Positions 52,196-60,204 of a stretch of 64,000 bases of DNA are shown piece by piece (within the stretch, counting starts at the first letter, position 1; each line of letters starts with the position of its first letter). The position numbers and the translations under genes are program-made. Under the pieces are notes generated by a model. It was not told the DNA's origin and ran no database searches. It saw only the letters and a program-made list of their open reading frames with translations. Origin of the DNA: Pseudomonas sp. (lineage in GTDB: Bacteria > Pseudomonadota > Gammaproteobacteria > Pseudomonadales > Pseudomonadaceae); contig NZ_JASLGE010000092.1 of assembly GCF_030150285.1 (NCBI RefSeq), positions 3,383 through 67,382 of the forward strand, read 5' to 3'.

Positions 52196-53086
52196 TTAAA
52201 GGACGATGTTGCGCTTGTGGCCCCAGTCGCTCATTTTGCTGAACGCTTTGACTTCCCAGTGCTGGTCATCAATGACCACGCCGCCCCAGCCCATTTCAAA
52301 GTTGAAACCCGAAGGGGTCTGGGCATAAAAGGAGAAGGTCTTGTCGTTGGGGTGGTGCCCCAACTCCAGAATGATCGGGATGCCCGCCTTGATGCAGCGG
52401 TCATACGCCATGCCGACGTCATCCATGTTGTCCACTTGAACCATGAAGTGATTCAGGATTTTGGCGGCCGGAGCCTGCGCCGTGGCAATGGAGTGATGAC
52501 GACCGGTGGCGGTGTGAAAGAAGGTGGCATCCACCACCATGCCCGGCCGCACTTCTTCACGGATGTAATCGCTCACGCGCAGCTTCAAGATATCCGTGTA
52601 AAAACTCACGGTCTTGGGGCCGTCTTTGGCAAACGGCAGGATGTGGCCAATACCCAGTTCGCCAGTGACGAACTTGCCTTTCAGCACCTTGGAGTGAAAG
52701 ACGTCATTGAGCCCGGCTTCACGGTGGCCGAAGAAAAACTCATGGGTAAAACCATTCGGGTCCTGGCAGCTGTAGGCCTTCTCAACCATCCGCCGCTGGC
52801 GTAACTCGTCAGACAGCACCTCGACAGCCACCCCTTTTTCACGCATTTGCGCGATGTAGCTTTCAAGCTCCTGCTCGCTGCGAAACTGCCAGCCAGCCAC
52901 CAGAATGTCGTCAACGGGGTTCTTTTCCAGGAAGAAGCGCTGGGCATATTCGTCCATGCGCAACGTCAAACCCTGCTCATCGCGACTGGCGACTTGCATG
53001 CCCATAATGTCGGTCGCGAGCCATTGCCACTGATCCAGGTCACTGACACCGAACCCCGCATAGGCCAACGCGTGTATTTCAGCCAT
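52196..53086 (-). CDS. type I extradiol catechol dioxygenase (BphC/HsaC-like)
   Basis: A 296-residue two-domain vicinal-oxygen-chelate dioxygenase. Fe(II) ligands are His148 (GELGIGHIL), His213 (KILNHFMVQV) and Glu264 (GFNFEMGWG). The active-site His near 198 (GRHHSIA) and a Tyr near 254 (FSFYAQTP) also match BphC. It opens 3-substituted catechols next to the hydroxyls. Start MAEIHALAYAG is chosen because it aligns with family N-termini. First gene behind the sigma54 promoter. Confidence 0.9.
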   Translation of the reverse strand: MAEIHALAYAGFGVSDLDQWQWLATDIMGMQVASRDEQGLTLRMDEYAQRFFLEKNPVDDILVAGWQFRSEQELESYIAQMREKGVAVEVLSDELRQRRMVEKAYSCQDPNGFTHEFFFGHREAGLNDVFHSKVLKGKFVTGELGIGHILPFAKDGPKTVSFYTDILKLRVSDYIREEVRPGMVVDATFFHTATGRHHSIATAQAPAAKILNHFMVQVDNMDDVGMAYDRCIKAGIPIILELGHHPNDKTFSFYAQTPSGFNFEMGWGGVVIDDQHWEVKAFSKMSDWGHKRNIVL

Positions 53087-53164
53087 TTGCCTGCCCCTCA
53101 TCTTGTTTTTGTTGTCCTGCCCATTCATGAAACCCATGAGGGAGCAGCCGTTGACAAGGACAAG

Positions 53165-53180
53165 AGCAAGCGCTGTGCCA
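53165..53180 (-). promoter_or_regulatory. sigma54 (-24/-12) promoter of the catabolic operon
   Basis: Read on the minus strand: TGGCACAGCGCTTGCT, an exact match to TGGCAC-N5-TTGCW with GG-N10-GC spacing. Predicted start near 53153, about 67 bases before the dioxygenase ATG. Confidence 0.85.
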
Positions 53181-53291
53181 GCCCCGAATACCGCCTGAAA
53201 TTAAAAAAATAGCCGTTTATATTCAGCCACTTACAAAATTTTAATGGCGGTGTTCCGCGCTGATTTGACCCCATGGCGAAAAATCGGGCAC

Positions 53292-53315
53292 TTCATCAAT
53301 TTCGACATTTATGAA
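53292..53315. promoter_or_regulatory. activator binding dyad 1 (UAS)
   Basis: A 24-bp imperfect palindrome with arms TTCATCAATTTC and GACATTTATGAA; ten of twelve base pairs match. Placed as expected for a XylR/DmpR-type enhancer site. Confidence 0.6.
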
Positions 53316-53316
53316 T

Positions 53317-53337
53317 TTCATTCAAGGATTTCATGAA
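53317..53337. promoter_or_regulatory. activator binding dyad 2 (UAS)
   Basis: A 21-bp element with TTCAT and ATGAA ends and inner AA/TT matches, one base after dyad 1. Centres are about 23 bp apart, roughly two helical turns, as in tandem XylR/DmpR sites. Confidence 0.5.
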
Positions 53338-53443
53338 TCCGCCCTGCGGCGAGAACCTGGCCGGAACGGGTAGCGCTCTCACACGGCTTGTGTTTCAGTA
53401 CAAGCAGCTCGCGCCCACGCGCTAACATCAGCCAAGCATTGCC

Positions 53444-53460
53444 TTGGCACGCGTTTGGCA
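53444..53460 (+). promoter_or_regulatory. sigma54-like promoter of the activator gene
   Basis: TTGGCACGCGTTTGGCA has a perfect -24 box and GG-N10-GC spacing. The -12 box reads TGGCA instead of TTGCA. Start would be near 53471, 34 bases before the activator ATG, suggesting self-activation. Confidence 0.6.
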
Positions 53461-53504
53461 TCGCGTGTTCGGCATTATTCCAATAAAAACAAAAGGCTTA
53501 TTCG

Positions 53505-55349
53505 ATGAGTACACCGTCGACCGGGGGTGATGCGCCCACGCATCAATCCAGCAAACGTAACGGCATCAATATCATCACCGACCTGCGTTTCCCGGATATG
53601 CAAGATCTGGTAGACCGGCTTTACTTCAACCCTCAGGAAGGTTTGATCTGGCTGGACGACAAACGCATGATGCTCATGCACGTCGAAGCCTTTGGTGCCT
53701 TGCGCCAGGAACTGCTGGAAAGCAACGGCGTTGAGTTCACCCGCGGTGTGCTGACCCGGGTCGGCTACCTGACCGGTCAACGCGATGCCGACCTGGCGAT
53801 CAAAGCGCGGGGTACCGGTAACGAACTCGATATCGTCGCCGCTGGCGGCCAGCTCCATTCCCTGTCGGGCGTGGTCCAGGTGGCCCCTGTGTGCATCGAG
53901 TTCGACCATGCCAAAGGCTTTAAATACAGCGAATTTACGTGGAAGCGCTCGGTTGAGAGCGACGTGCATATTGCCGCCAACGGCACCAGTACCGACCCCA
54001 TTTGCTGGATGGAGGTGGGCTACAGCTCGGGCTTTATGAGCCGCCTGATGGGTCGCCGCCTGCTGGCCCGAGAGACCGAGTGCCAAGGCTGTGGGCATGA
54101 CGTGTGCCGTGTGGTGGTCAAACCGGTCGAGGATTGGGACAACACCGAGGACGACCTCAAGTACTTTCAACCGAGGGTCACCGACCATCGCCGCAGCCAA
54201 CCGCTAAAACCGGCTCCCAAGGCCGCAGTACTCGCCCCTTTTGGCCTGGGAGAAAGCCCCGCCCTCGAAACCGACCCGGCCCGCCCGGTGGGCAGTTCGG
54301 CGGCCTATCACCTCGTCATGCATAAAATCCTGCGGGTGGCGGGTACCAATGCCACGGTATTGCTGCTGGGCGAGAGCGGTGTCGGCAAAACCATGTTCGC
54401 CCACGAGTTGCACCGCAATAGCCTGCGCGCCCATACCCCGTTCGTTGAGATCAACTGTGCCGCCATTCCGGAGCAACTGATCGAGTCTGAGCTGTTCGGG
54501 GTTCAGCGTGGCGCGTACTCCGGGGCCACCGACGCCCGCCCGGGCCGGTTTGAAATTGCCCACGGTGGCACGATTTTTCTGGATGAAATCGCCACATTGA
54601 GCATGACCGCCCAAGGCAAACTGCTGCGGGTGCTGCAAAGCGGCGACCTGGAGCGCTTGGGCAGTAACAAGACGATCAAGGTCGATGTGCGGGTCATCGC
54701 CGCTACCAACGAAGACCTGGCCAAAGCCGTTCAGGCCGGGCGCTTTCGCAGCGACTTGTTCTACCGCCTGAACGTGTTCCCGGTGACCATCGCCCCGTTG
54801 CGCGAGCGCAAGGACGACTTGCCCTTGTTGCTCGACACGGTCATGCGCAAATTGAGCACCTTGCATGGTCGCCACCTGACGGGGGTGACGCCACGGGCCC
54901 TGCAAGTGATTCTGGATTATCACTGGCCGGGCAATATTCGCGAGTTTGAAAACGTGATTGAGCGCGCAGTGATTCTCAGCGACGAGGGCGATCTGCTGGA
55001 CATCCGCCACCTGTCGGGGCTCGACTCATTGGCCGGGCACCTGGAACGCATTGGCACGGTGGGTTGGGACAGCGGCCCGGCCATCGGTATTCGCATGCCG
55101 GACAACCCGCCAAGCGTGGCACTGGCGCAACAGGAGAACGCCAGCCACGAGCAGTTGCTTGCGGTGGCGCAACGCGCCTTGCAACGCGGCCCGGTACGCC
55201 TGAGGCTTATCGAGGAGGTGTACATTGAGGTGGCCATGAAACTCAGTGACAACAATATTTCCCGTGCCGCCACCTTGTTGGGACTTAGCCGCGCGCAGCT
55301 CGATTATCGGGTGAAGAAAATGTCGCAGGACGATCCCGAGTCGCAGTGA
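53505..55349 (+). CDS. XylR/DmpR-family sigma54-dependent activator
   Basis: A 614-residue enhancer-binding protein. The N-terminal XylR-type ligand domain starts ITDLRFPDMQDLVDRLYFNP and ends in a V4R segment with the metal-site cysteines ETECQGCGHDVC. The AAA+ domain has Walker A GESGVGKT at 289-296, Walker B FLDEIA with Asp360, and the sigma54-contacting loop GAYSGA at 336-341 in place of GAFTGA. A Fis-type HTH lies at the end (NNISRAATLLGLSRAQLDYR). Family members are switched on by aromatic ligands and act at UAS sites with sigma54. It is divergent from the dioxygenase operon and almost certainly its activator. Confidence 0.92.
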   Translation: MSTPSTGGDAPTHQSSKRNGINIITDLRFPDMQDLVDRLYFNPQEGLIWLDDKRMMLMHVEAFGALRQELLESNGVEFTRGVLTRVGYLTGQRDADLAIKARGTGNELDIVAAGGQLHSLSGVVQVAPVCIEFDHAKGFKYSEFTWKRSVESDVHIAANGTSTDPICWMEVGYSSGFMSRLMGRRLLARETECQGCGHDVCRVVVKPVEDWDNTEDDLKYFQPRVTDHRRSQPLKPAPKAAVLAPFGLGESPALETDPARPVGSSAAYHLVMHKILRVAGTNATVLLLGESGVGKTMFAHELHRNSLRAHTPFVEINCAAIPEQLIESELFGVQRGAYSGATDARPGRFEIAHGGTIFLDEIATLSMTAQGKLLRVLQSGDLERLGSNKTIKVDVRVIAATNEDLAKAVQAGRFRSDLFYRLNVFPVTIAPLRERKDDLPLLLDTVMRKLSTLHGRHLTGVTPRALQVILDYHWPGNIREFENVIERAVILSDEGDLLDIRHLSGLDSLAGHLERIGTVGWDSGPAIGIRMPDNPPSVALAQQENASHEQLLAVAQRALQRGPVRLRLIEEVYIEVAMKLSDNNISRAATLLGLSRAQLDYRVKKMSQDDPESQ

Positions 55350-55361
55350 ACCCCTGAACGA

Positions 55362-55390
55362 CAACCGCCGGGTCAATGACCCGGCGGTTG
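55362..55390. terminator. perfect stem-loop between convergent genes
   Basis: CAACCGCCGGGTCA and TGACCCGGCGGTTG form a 14-base perfect stem with a minimal loop, between the activator stop and the isochorismatase-like stop. No T-run; likely a bidirectional transcription barrier. Confidence 0.6.
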
Positions 55391-55418
55391 TGTCAACGTC
55401 AGCAGGCGGCCTTCACGG

Positions 55419-55994
55419 TTACACGAATGCGTCGCTGGCGCTCACCGGGGTGCAGAATCGCGCGATGCTGGCCATGGAATTTTCATGCTCTTGCGCCGAG
55501 GGCGAAGCGCAGCAGTCTTCCAGCACTACCACATCAAAGTCACGGTCATGGGCATCACGTACCGTGGCCTGCACCACTGCCTGGGTGCTGACACCGCTGC
55601 AGTAAATCCGCTCGATGCCTTCACGACGCAACAGCACCTCCAGGTGTGTGGCGTAGAACGGCGACACCCGGTGTTTGACGATGTCCCAATCCTGAACCTG
55701 CGCAGCCAGTTCATCATGCACGGCACCGCCCCAGGCGTTCTTTTTCAAAATGCCGTTTTTGGCGATAGGCCCGAACACCTGCGAGTGCGGGTTGGCTTCA
55801 CGGTGATCATCGGAAAAGGCGACACGCACATAAGCGACCGGAATGCCTTTGGCCCGGGCGCGGGCAATGGCTGCGGCCGTGCGGGCAATGATCTCGCGGC
55901 TGCGTACTTGCTCGCCAAGCGGGCCTTTACCGCTGGCACCGTCGGGGTGTACCAGATCGTTTTGCATGTCCAGAACCAGATAAATACTTTTCAT
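55419..55994 (-). CDS. isochorismatase-superfamily hydrolase lacking the catalytic Cys
   Basis: A 191-residue cysteine-hydrolase-fold protein: Asp9 in YLVLDMQNDL and Lys107 in DIVKHRVSPF are in place. The nucleophile position, normally Cys in GVATDxCV, is Val140 in SGVSTQAVVQAT. Isochorismatases such as PhzD and EntB also lack this Cys and hydrolyse a vinyl ether, whereas nicotinamidases and carbamoyl hydrolases need it. So amide hydrolysis is unlikely; cleavage of an enol ether or a non-covalent role is possible. Last gene of the flavoprotein-SDR unit, 22 bp after the SDR stop. Confidence 0.82.
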   Translation of the reverse strand: MKSIYLVLDMQNDLVHPDGASGKGPLGEQVRSREIIARTAAAIARARAKGIPVAYVRVAFSDDHREANPHSQVFGPIAKNGILKKNAWGGAVHDELAAQVQDWDIVKHRVSPFYATHLEVLLRREGIERIYCSGVSTQAVVQATVRDAHDRDFDVVVLEDCCASPSAQEHENSMASIARFCTPVSASDAFV

Positions 55995-56016
55995 GTTTAC
56001 GTTTCTCTCAGTTGAT

Positions 56017-56748
56017 TCAGTCGCACCACAGTGCGCCGTTGATATCCAGAATCTCGCCGCTGATAAAGCCGGCCTTGTCCGACAGCATAAAGCTGACCGC
56101 CGCCGCCACTTCTTCGGCACGCCCCATGCGTCCCAGGGGAATCAATTCGCGCAGATGGTGCGCAAAGGTGACCGTCATTTCGGTGGCGATCGGGCCAGGT
56201 GCCACGGCATTGACCCGCACGCCCGAGCGGGCCAGTTCCTTGGCCAGAAACACGGTCAAGGTATGTACCGCCGACTTCGACATGCCATAGGCAACCCCGG
56301 CGGCGCTGGCTTGCTCCGCAGGGTCCAGCCAGGGGCGGGCATTACCGCCATTCTTGCCGACCACAGACCCCATATTGACGATACTGCCGTGTTTGCGTTC
56401 GGCCATCCGTTGCCCAATCAACTGGCACGGCACCAGCGTGCCGAGCACATTGACCCGCATCACCCGCTCGAACTCGGACACCTTGAGGTCCAGCCCCCGG
56501 CCGCAAGACAGCACGCCCGCCACATTGACCAGCGCGGTTATCGGGCCCATGTGCTCCTCGATCTCCTCCACGGTATCGCGTACGGCAATACGTGAGGCCA
56601 CATCACATGCATAAAACCGTGTGTGCTCGGGCAGCGTCGCCGGCGAGGCCAGATCAAGCGCCGCCACCTTGTAGCCCTCACGGCTCAATAACGCGCACAC
56701 CGCGCTGCCGATGGCCCCGGCGGCACCGGTGACCACCGCCACCTTCAT
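56017..56748 (-). CDS. short-chain dehydrogenase/reductase
   Basis: A 243-residue classical SDR: cofactor motif VVTGAAGAIGSAV, NVAGV, catalytic Ser128 (VNMGSVVG), Tyr154 and Lys158 (YGMSK), and C-terminal AGFISGEILDINGALWCD. Asp32 after strand 2 (ALDLAS) points to NAD(H). Probably interconverts an alcohol and ketone of the pathway compound. Its start overlaps the upstream flavoprotein stop by four bases. Confidence 0.88.
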   Translation of the reverse strand: MKVAVVTGAAGAIGSAVCALLSREGYKVAALDLASPATLPEHTRFYACDVASRIAVRDTVEEIEEHMGPITALVNVAGVLSCGRGLDLKVSEFERVMRVNVLGTLVPCQLIGQRMAERKHGSIVNMGSVVGKNGGNARPWLDPAEQASAAGVAYGMSKSAVHTLTVFLAKELARSGVRVNAVAPGPIATEMTVTFAHHLRELIPLGRMGRAEEVAAAVSFMLSDKAGFISGEILDINGALWCD

Positions 56749-58199
56749 TGCGCACCCCGCTGCTGCGCTGCGGCCTGGCCCGCCAGGCGGCCGAACACCA
56801 GCCCCTTGAGTACCGAGGTACCGCCCGCATAGTTGCCAAAATACAGGCCGACGGTTTCCCCCGCCGCGTACAAGTTGTGGATCGGATCGCCGTCGACATT
56901 GATCACTTGAGCCTGCTCATCCACCTTCAGCCCGCCAAAGTTGAAGACGTTTGCCGAGATGATCGGGTAAGCGAAATAAGGGCCGCGATCAAGCGGCAAT
57001 GCCCAGTTGCTTTTCGCCGGCTCCAGCCCGACCGTAGCCACGCCATCTACCTGCAACGGCTTGTAGTCGCCGGGGCGACAGGCCGCGTTATACGCGGCGA
57101 CAGTCTGCTCGAGCGCGGCAGGCGCAACGCCCAGTTTCTCAGCCAGTTCGCCCAGAGTCGGGGCTTCAATGGCCGCCTGATCGGTACGAATCGCCAAGCG
57201 GTAGTTGGGCACGTCCTTGACCTTCTGGTCGAGAATGACCCAGGCAATCCCTTCATCTTGCAGGTAAATCTGCCGGGTGACCCGCTCATACCAGGCATCG
57301 ACCGTGCCCGGTGCCTCGTCGGTGAAGCGCAGCCCTTGCCGGTTCACCAGAACACCGTACGGGAAGACAAAAATAGAGGGCTCGGAAATGCCCGAACGTG
57401 GGTCAACCGGTTCGGCATGGTAGCTGCCGTATTCGCCGCTGGGCGCAGCGCCCACGTCTAGCGCCATCTGAATGCCTTCACCGCGGTTGTAATAAGCGCC
57501 CTTGCACACCGGCCGCAGGAACACCGAACGCGGCCCCAGATAACGGTTCAGCATCTCGGCATTGCCCTCAAACCCGCCGCTGGCCAACACCACAGCACCG
57601 CGTAACGTCAGTTCACCCTGTTGGCGCGAGAGCGCCAGAATACCGGCCACACGGTCCAGGCCTTGCGTGATCAGCTGGCGCCCCGAGGTTTCATAGAAAA
57701 ACGTCACGCCCAGGGTTTCAGCTTTGCTCGCCAGGGCTTCAACGATGGCTTCACCGCCCCCCACTGGCAGCAGGCGCGGTTGAGTGCTGGTCAAAAATTG
57801 GGTCGGCAGGAAATCAAACTTGACCCCGTTGCTTTTCAGCCATTCGATGGTCCCTGGGACCTGTTCTGCGAAGGTGCCGATCACGCTGGCATCGATCGAT
57901 GCCAGCGCACGGGTTTGGGCAGACCAGTGCGTGCGGTCGGCGAGGGTTTCAGCGACAAAATCGGGGTCTTGGTAGTAGCCGGAGTGTTCCGCCAGAAATG
58001 TATCGAAGTCATCCGTGACTTCATCATGGCTCTTCATGCGCAAGTACGCCTCGGTAAACCGGCTCTGCCCGCCCCGCTCTTCACGCGTTGCCCGCTCCAG
58101 CACCGCCACACGCAGCCCGCGTTCGGCACCTGCAACAGCCGCCGATAAGCCCGCGACACCGCAGCCCACCACGATCAGATCAAAGTTCAACTCAGCCAT
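56745..58199 (-). CDS. fumarate reductase-type FAD dehydrogenase (second)
   Basis: A 484-residue flavoprotein of the KstD/TcuA/fumarate reductase family: DLIVVGCGVAGLSAAVAGAE, ERGGQSRFTEAYLRMKSH, GAVVLASGGFEGNAEMLNRY, LVNRQGLRFTDEAPGTVDAW and the C-terminal IHNLYAAGETVGLYFGNYAG followed by GTSVLKGLVFGRLAG. The start MAELNFDL has AGAGG ahead. It heads an operon with an SDR and an isochorismatase-like protein and faces a LysR gene 98 bp away. Substrate unknown; ring desaturation is inferred from the family and neighbours. Confidence 0.84.
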   Translation of the reverse strand: MAELNFDLIVVGCGVAGLSAAVAGAERGLRVAVLERATREERGGQSRFTEAYLRMKSHDEVTDDFDTFLAEHSGYYQDPDFVAETLADRTHWSAQTRALASIDASVIGTFAEQVPGTIEWLKSNGVKFDFLPTQFLTSTQPRLLPVGGGEAIVEALASKAETLGVTFFYETSGRQLITQGLDRVAGILALSRQQGELTLRGAVVLASGGFEGNAEMLNRYLGPRSVFLRPVCKGAYYNRGEGIQMALDVGAAPSGEYGSYHAEPVDPRSGISEPSIFVFPYGVLVNRQGLRFTDEAPGTVDAWYERVTRQIYLQDEGIAWVILDQKVKDVPNYRLAIRTDQAAIEAPTLGELAEKLGVAPAALEQTVAAYNAACRPGDYKPLQVDGVATVGLEPAKSNWALPLDRGPYFAYPIISANVFNFGGLKVDEQAQVINVDGDPIHNLYAAGETVGLYFGNYAGGTSVLKGLVFGRLAGQAAAQQRGAQ

Positions 58200-58297
58200 T
58201 GGGTAGTTCCTCTTTTTGTGGCTAGCACTATAGGAACTGGTATAAAGGCGTTCGAGTGTGCGCAAGCAAATGGGCTTTTAGGAAAAGGCGAAAACCG

Positions 58298-59248
58298 ATG
58301 GACAGGCTCTGGGCAATGCAAGTGTTTGTACGGGTAGTGGAATGTGCCAGCTTCAGTCGCGCGGCCGAATCCTTGAACATCGCCAACGCCACCGTGACGT
58401 CCAGTGTGCGCAACCTTGAGACCTATCTGGGCGTCACGCTGCTGTCCCGAAACACCCGTTCGCTGCGCATTACCGACGATGGCGAAGCGTATTTCGCGCA
58501 ATGCAAAAAGGTGCTGCAACACATTGAAGAGATGGAAGGCCAGGTGCGCCAAAAGAAAGGCCAGGTCGGCGGCCAGTTGTGCATCGAATCACCGGCCGCT
58601 TTTGCCCGGGCTTTGATCTTTCCGGCGTTGCCCACGTTCACCGCCCAGCACCCCGGGTTATCGGTCGCCTTGCGCCAGACCGATCATGCACAGGACCTTA
58701 TTGCCACAGGCACGGACGTCGCCATTCGCATTGACCTGGTCAACGATGCCGACCTGGTGGCCCGCCCCCTGTACCAGGCACGCTATGTGGCCTGCGCGGC
58801 ACCCGGTTTGCTCGAACGGATCGGCATCCCGCAACACCCACGCGACCTGCAGCCGCAGCACTGTCTGGGTATTTTTGGGGCCTGCCGCTACACGGTGTCG
58901 GACTGGACTTTCGACAACGCGGGAGAGCATTGCCGCACCACCCCCAATGGCGATATGCACTTCAACAGCTCGGACACGCTGATCCAGTCGGCACTGGCCG
59001 GGCACGGAATCATTTATGTGCTGGATGTGTTCGTCAACGGGCTGATCCGGAACGCCGAACTGGTCGAACTGTTCCCCGAGTGGACCACCAGCAGCCGCAA
59101 CTTTTATGCGGTGACCCCCAAGGCACGCTTTATCGCCCCCCGTACCCGCGCTTTTATCGACTTTATGCTAAGCACCCTGGATGCTCAGCGCCGCCCGGCC
59201 CATGACGCCCACGTCACAGTGCGCCAGGGCCGCCGTGGGCTGGCCTAA
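58298..59248 (+). CDS. LysR-family regulator
   Basis: A 316-residue LysR protein: HTH MQVFVRVVECASFSRAAESL, NIANATVTSSVRNLETYLGV, and effector domain with GGQLCIESPAAFARALIFPA and GTDVAIRIDLVNDADLVARP. AGGA precedes the chosen ATG. Divergent from the second flavoprotein gene, which has no sigma54 element, so this regulator probably controls that operon. Its stop overlaps the convergent etfA stop by four bases. Confidence 0.86.
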   Translation: MDRLWAMQVFVRVVECASFSRAAESLNIANATVTSSVRNLETYLGVTLLSRNTRSLRITDDGEAYFAQCKKVLQHIEEMEGQVRQKKGQVGGQLCIESPAAFARALIFPALPTFTAQHPGLSVALRQTDHAQDLIATGTDVAIRIDLVNDADLVARPLYQARYVACAAPGLLERIGIPQHPRDLQPQHCLGIFGACRYTVSDWTFDNAGEHCRTTPNGDMHFNSSDTLIQSALAGHGIIYVLDVFVNGLIRNAELVELFPEWTTSSRNFYAVTPKARFIAPRTRAFIDFMLSTLDAQRRPAHDAHVTVRQGRRGLA

Positions 59249-60204
59249 GGTGCCAACGCCTCGAGCAGCGCCGGCACCAGACTTTGCCATTCACCCACGA
59301 TCCCCACGGCTGCCACCTTGAAAATGTCCGCCTCCGGGTCTTGGTTAATCGCCACGATCTGGCTGTCCAGACTCACACCAGCAAGGTGTTGCAAGGTCCC
59401 GGAGATCCCGACGGCCAGGTACACCTGAGGGCTGACGAATTTACCGGACACCCCGACCTGGCGCAGCACGGGAACCCGCCCGGCATCGACTGCCGGCAGG
59501 CTGCCACCCAGCGTGCCGTTAAGCCTTAACGCCAGCTCTTCAAGCAGCGTGAAACCCGCTTCATTGACCCCACGCCCACCGGACACCACCAGGCTCGCCC
59601 CTTCCAACGGGGGCAAACGTTCGCTGCTTTCATGTGTTTGTAACACCCAACCCAATGGCAAACTCGTGTGCAAATCGAGGGTGCAAACGCTCGCGGTGAC
59701 AGGCAAGTTGTACACGGCGCGACCGGCCCGCAGACACGCAAACGCAAGCCCCGACTCAACCTGCAGTTTGATCCGCATGCGCCCCCCCCAGGCGGCGCGC
59801 TCAGCGATGACCGCTTCGCCCTCCACGCTCAGGCTCAAGCAACGGCCCAAAGGCTGGCCATCGAGAAGGTCTGCCAATAAAGCCGCCAGCTCTTCCCCGG
59901 CAGTACCCGGTGGCAGCAGAACCAGATACGGTTCACGGGGGCTGGGCAGGATGGCCGCCAACGCTTCGCTGACGGCACAGGCCACTGCGTAGGTATCATC
60001 ACCTTCCTGCAAGCCGGGATGCAGCGCCTGATACACCGTCTCGGCACCCGCTCGGCAGGCCAGGTCCTGGTCCAGCGCGCACGCCTGGCTGCCGATCAAC
60101 AGCACTGAAAAGCCACCGTCACCGGCCAGGTGCTGGCCTGCAGACAGTGCTGTGTCCAACGCCGTCGCGCCCCACACCTGAGGAATAATCACCAGCCGTT
60201 TCAT
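59245..60204 (-). CDS. etfA: electron transfer flavoprotein alpha subunit
   Basis: A 319-residue EtfA. The C-terminal FAD domain is clear: SLVVSGGRGVNEAGFTLLEE, AVGISGTLQHLAGVSL, IVAINQDPEADIFKVAAVGI. The conserved Ser-Arg that contacts the flavin is Ser235-Leu236, and the Gln-Thr of QxGQTG is replaced in QVGVSGKFV, so redox properties may differ. It accepts electrons from the operon's flavoprotein and passes them to ETF-quinone oxidoreductase elsewhere. Overlaps etfB by four bases. Confidence 0.86.
   Translation of the reverse strand: MKRLVIIPQVWGATALDTALSAGQHLAGDGGFSVLLIGSQACALDQDLACRAGAETVYQALHPGLQEGDDTYAVACAVSEALAAILPSPREPYLVLLPPGTAGEELAALLADLLDGQPLGRCLSLSVEGEAVIAERAAWGGRMRIKLQVESGLAFACLRAGRAVYNLPVTASVCTLDLHTSLPLGWVLQTHESSERLPPLEGASLVVSGGRGVNEAGFTLLEELALRLNGTLGGSLPAVDAGRVPVLRQVGVSGKFVSPQVYLAVGISGTLQHLAGVSLDSQIVAINQDPEADIFKVAAVGIVGEWQSLVPALLEALAP

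Larger units (their letters stand above)
53087..53504. promoter_or_regulatory. divergent sigma54 control region
   Basis: This 418-bp gap between dioxygenase and activator genes holds two oppositely directed -24/-12 elements and, between them, two dyads of TTCAT/ATGAA type, each about 145-150 bp from either predicted start. Individual sites are listed separately. No small gene seen. Confidence 0.7.

Noticed and set aside
53444..53460. Chance match for a sigma54 site
   Set aside because: I kept it as a feature: despite one mismatch in the -12 box it has the strict GG-N10-GC spacing, lies 45 bp before a start codon and is mirrored by a perfect site on the other side.
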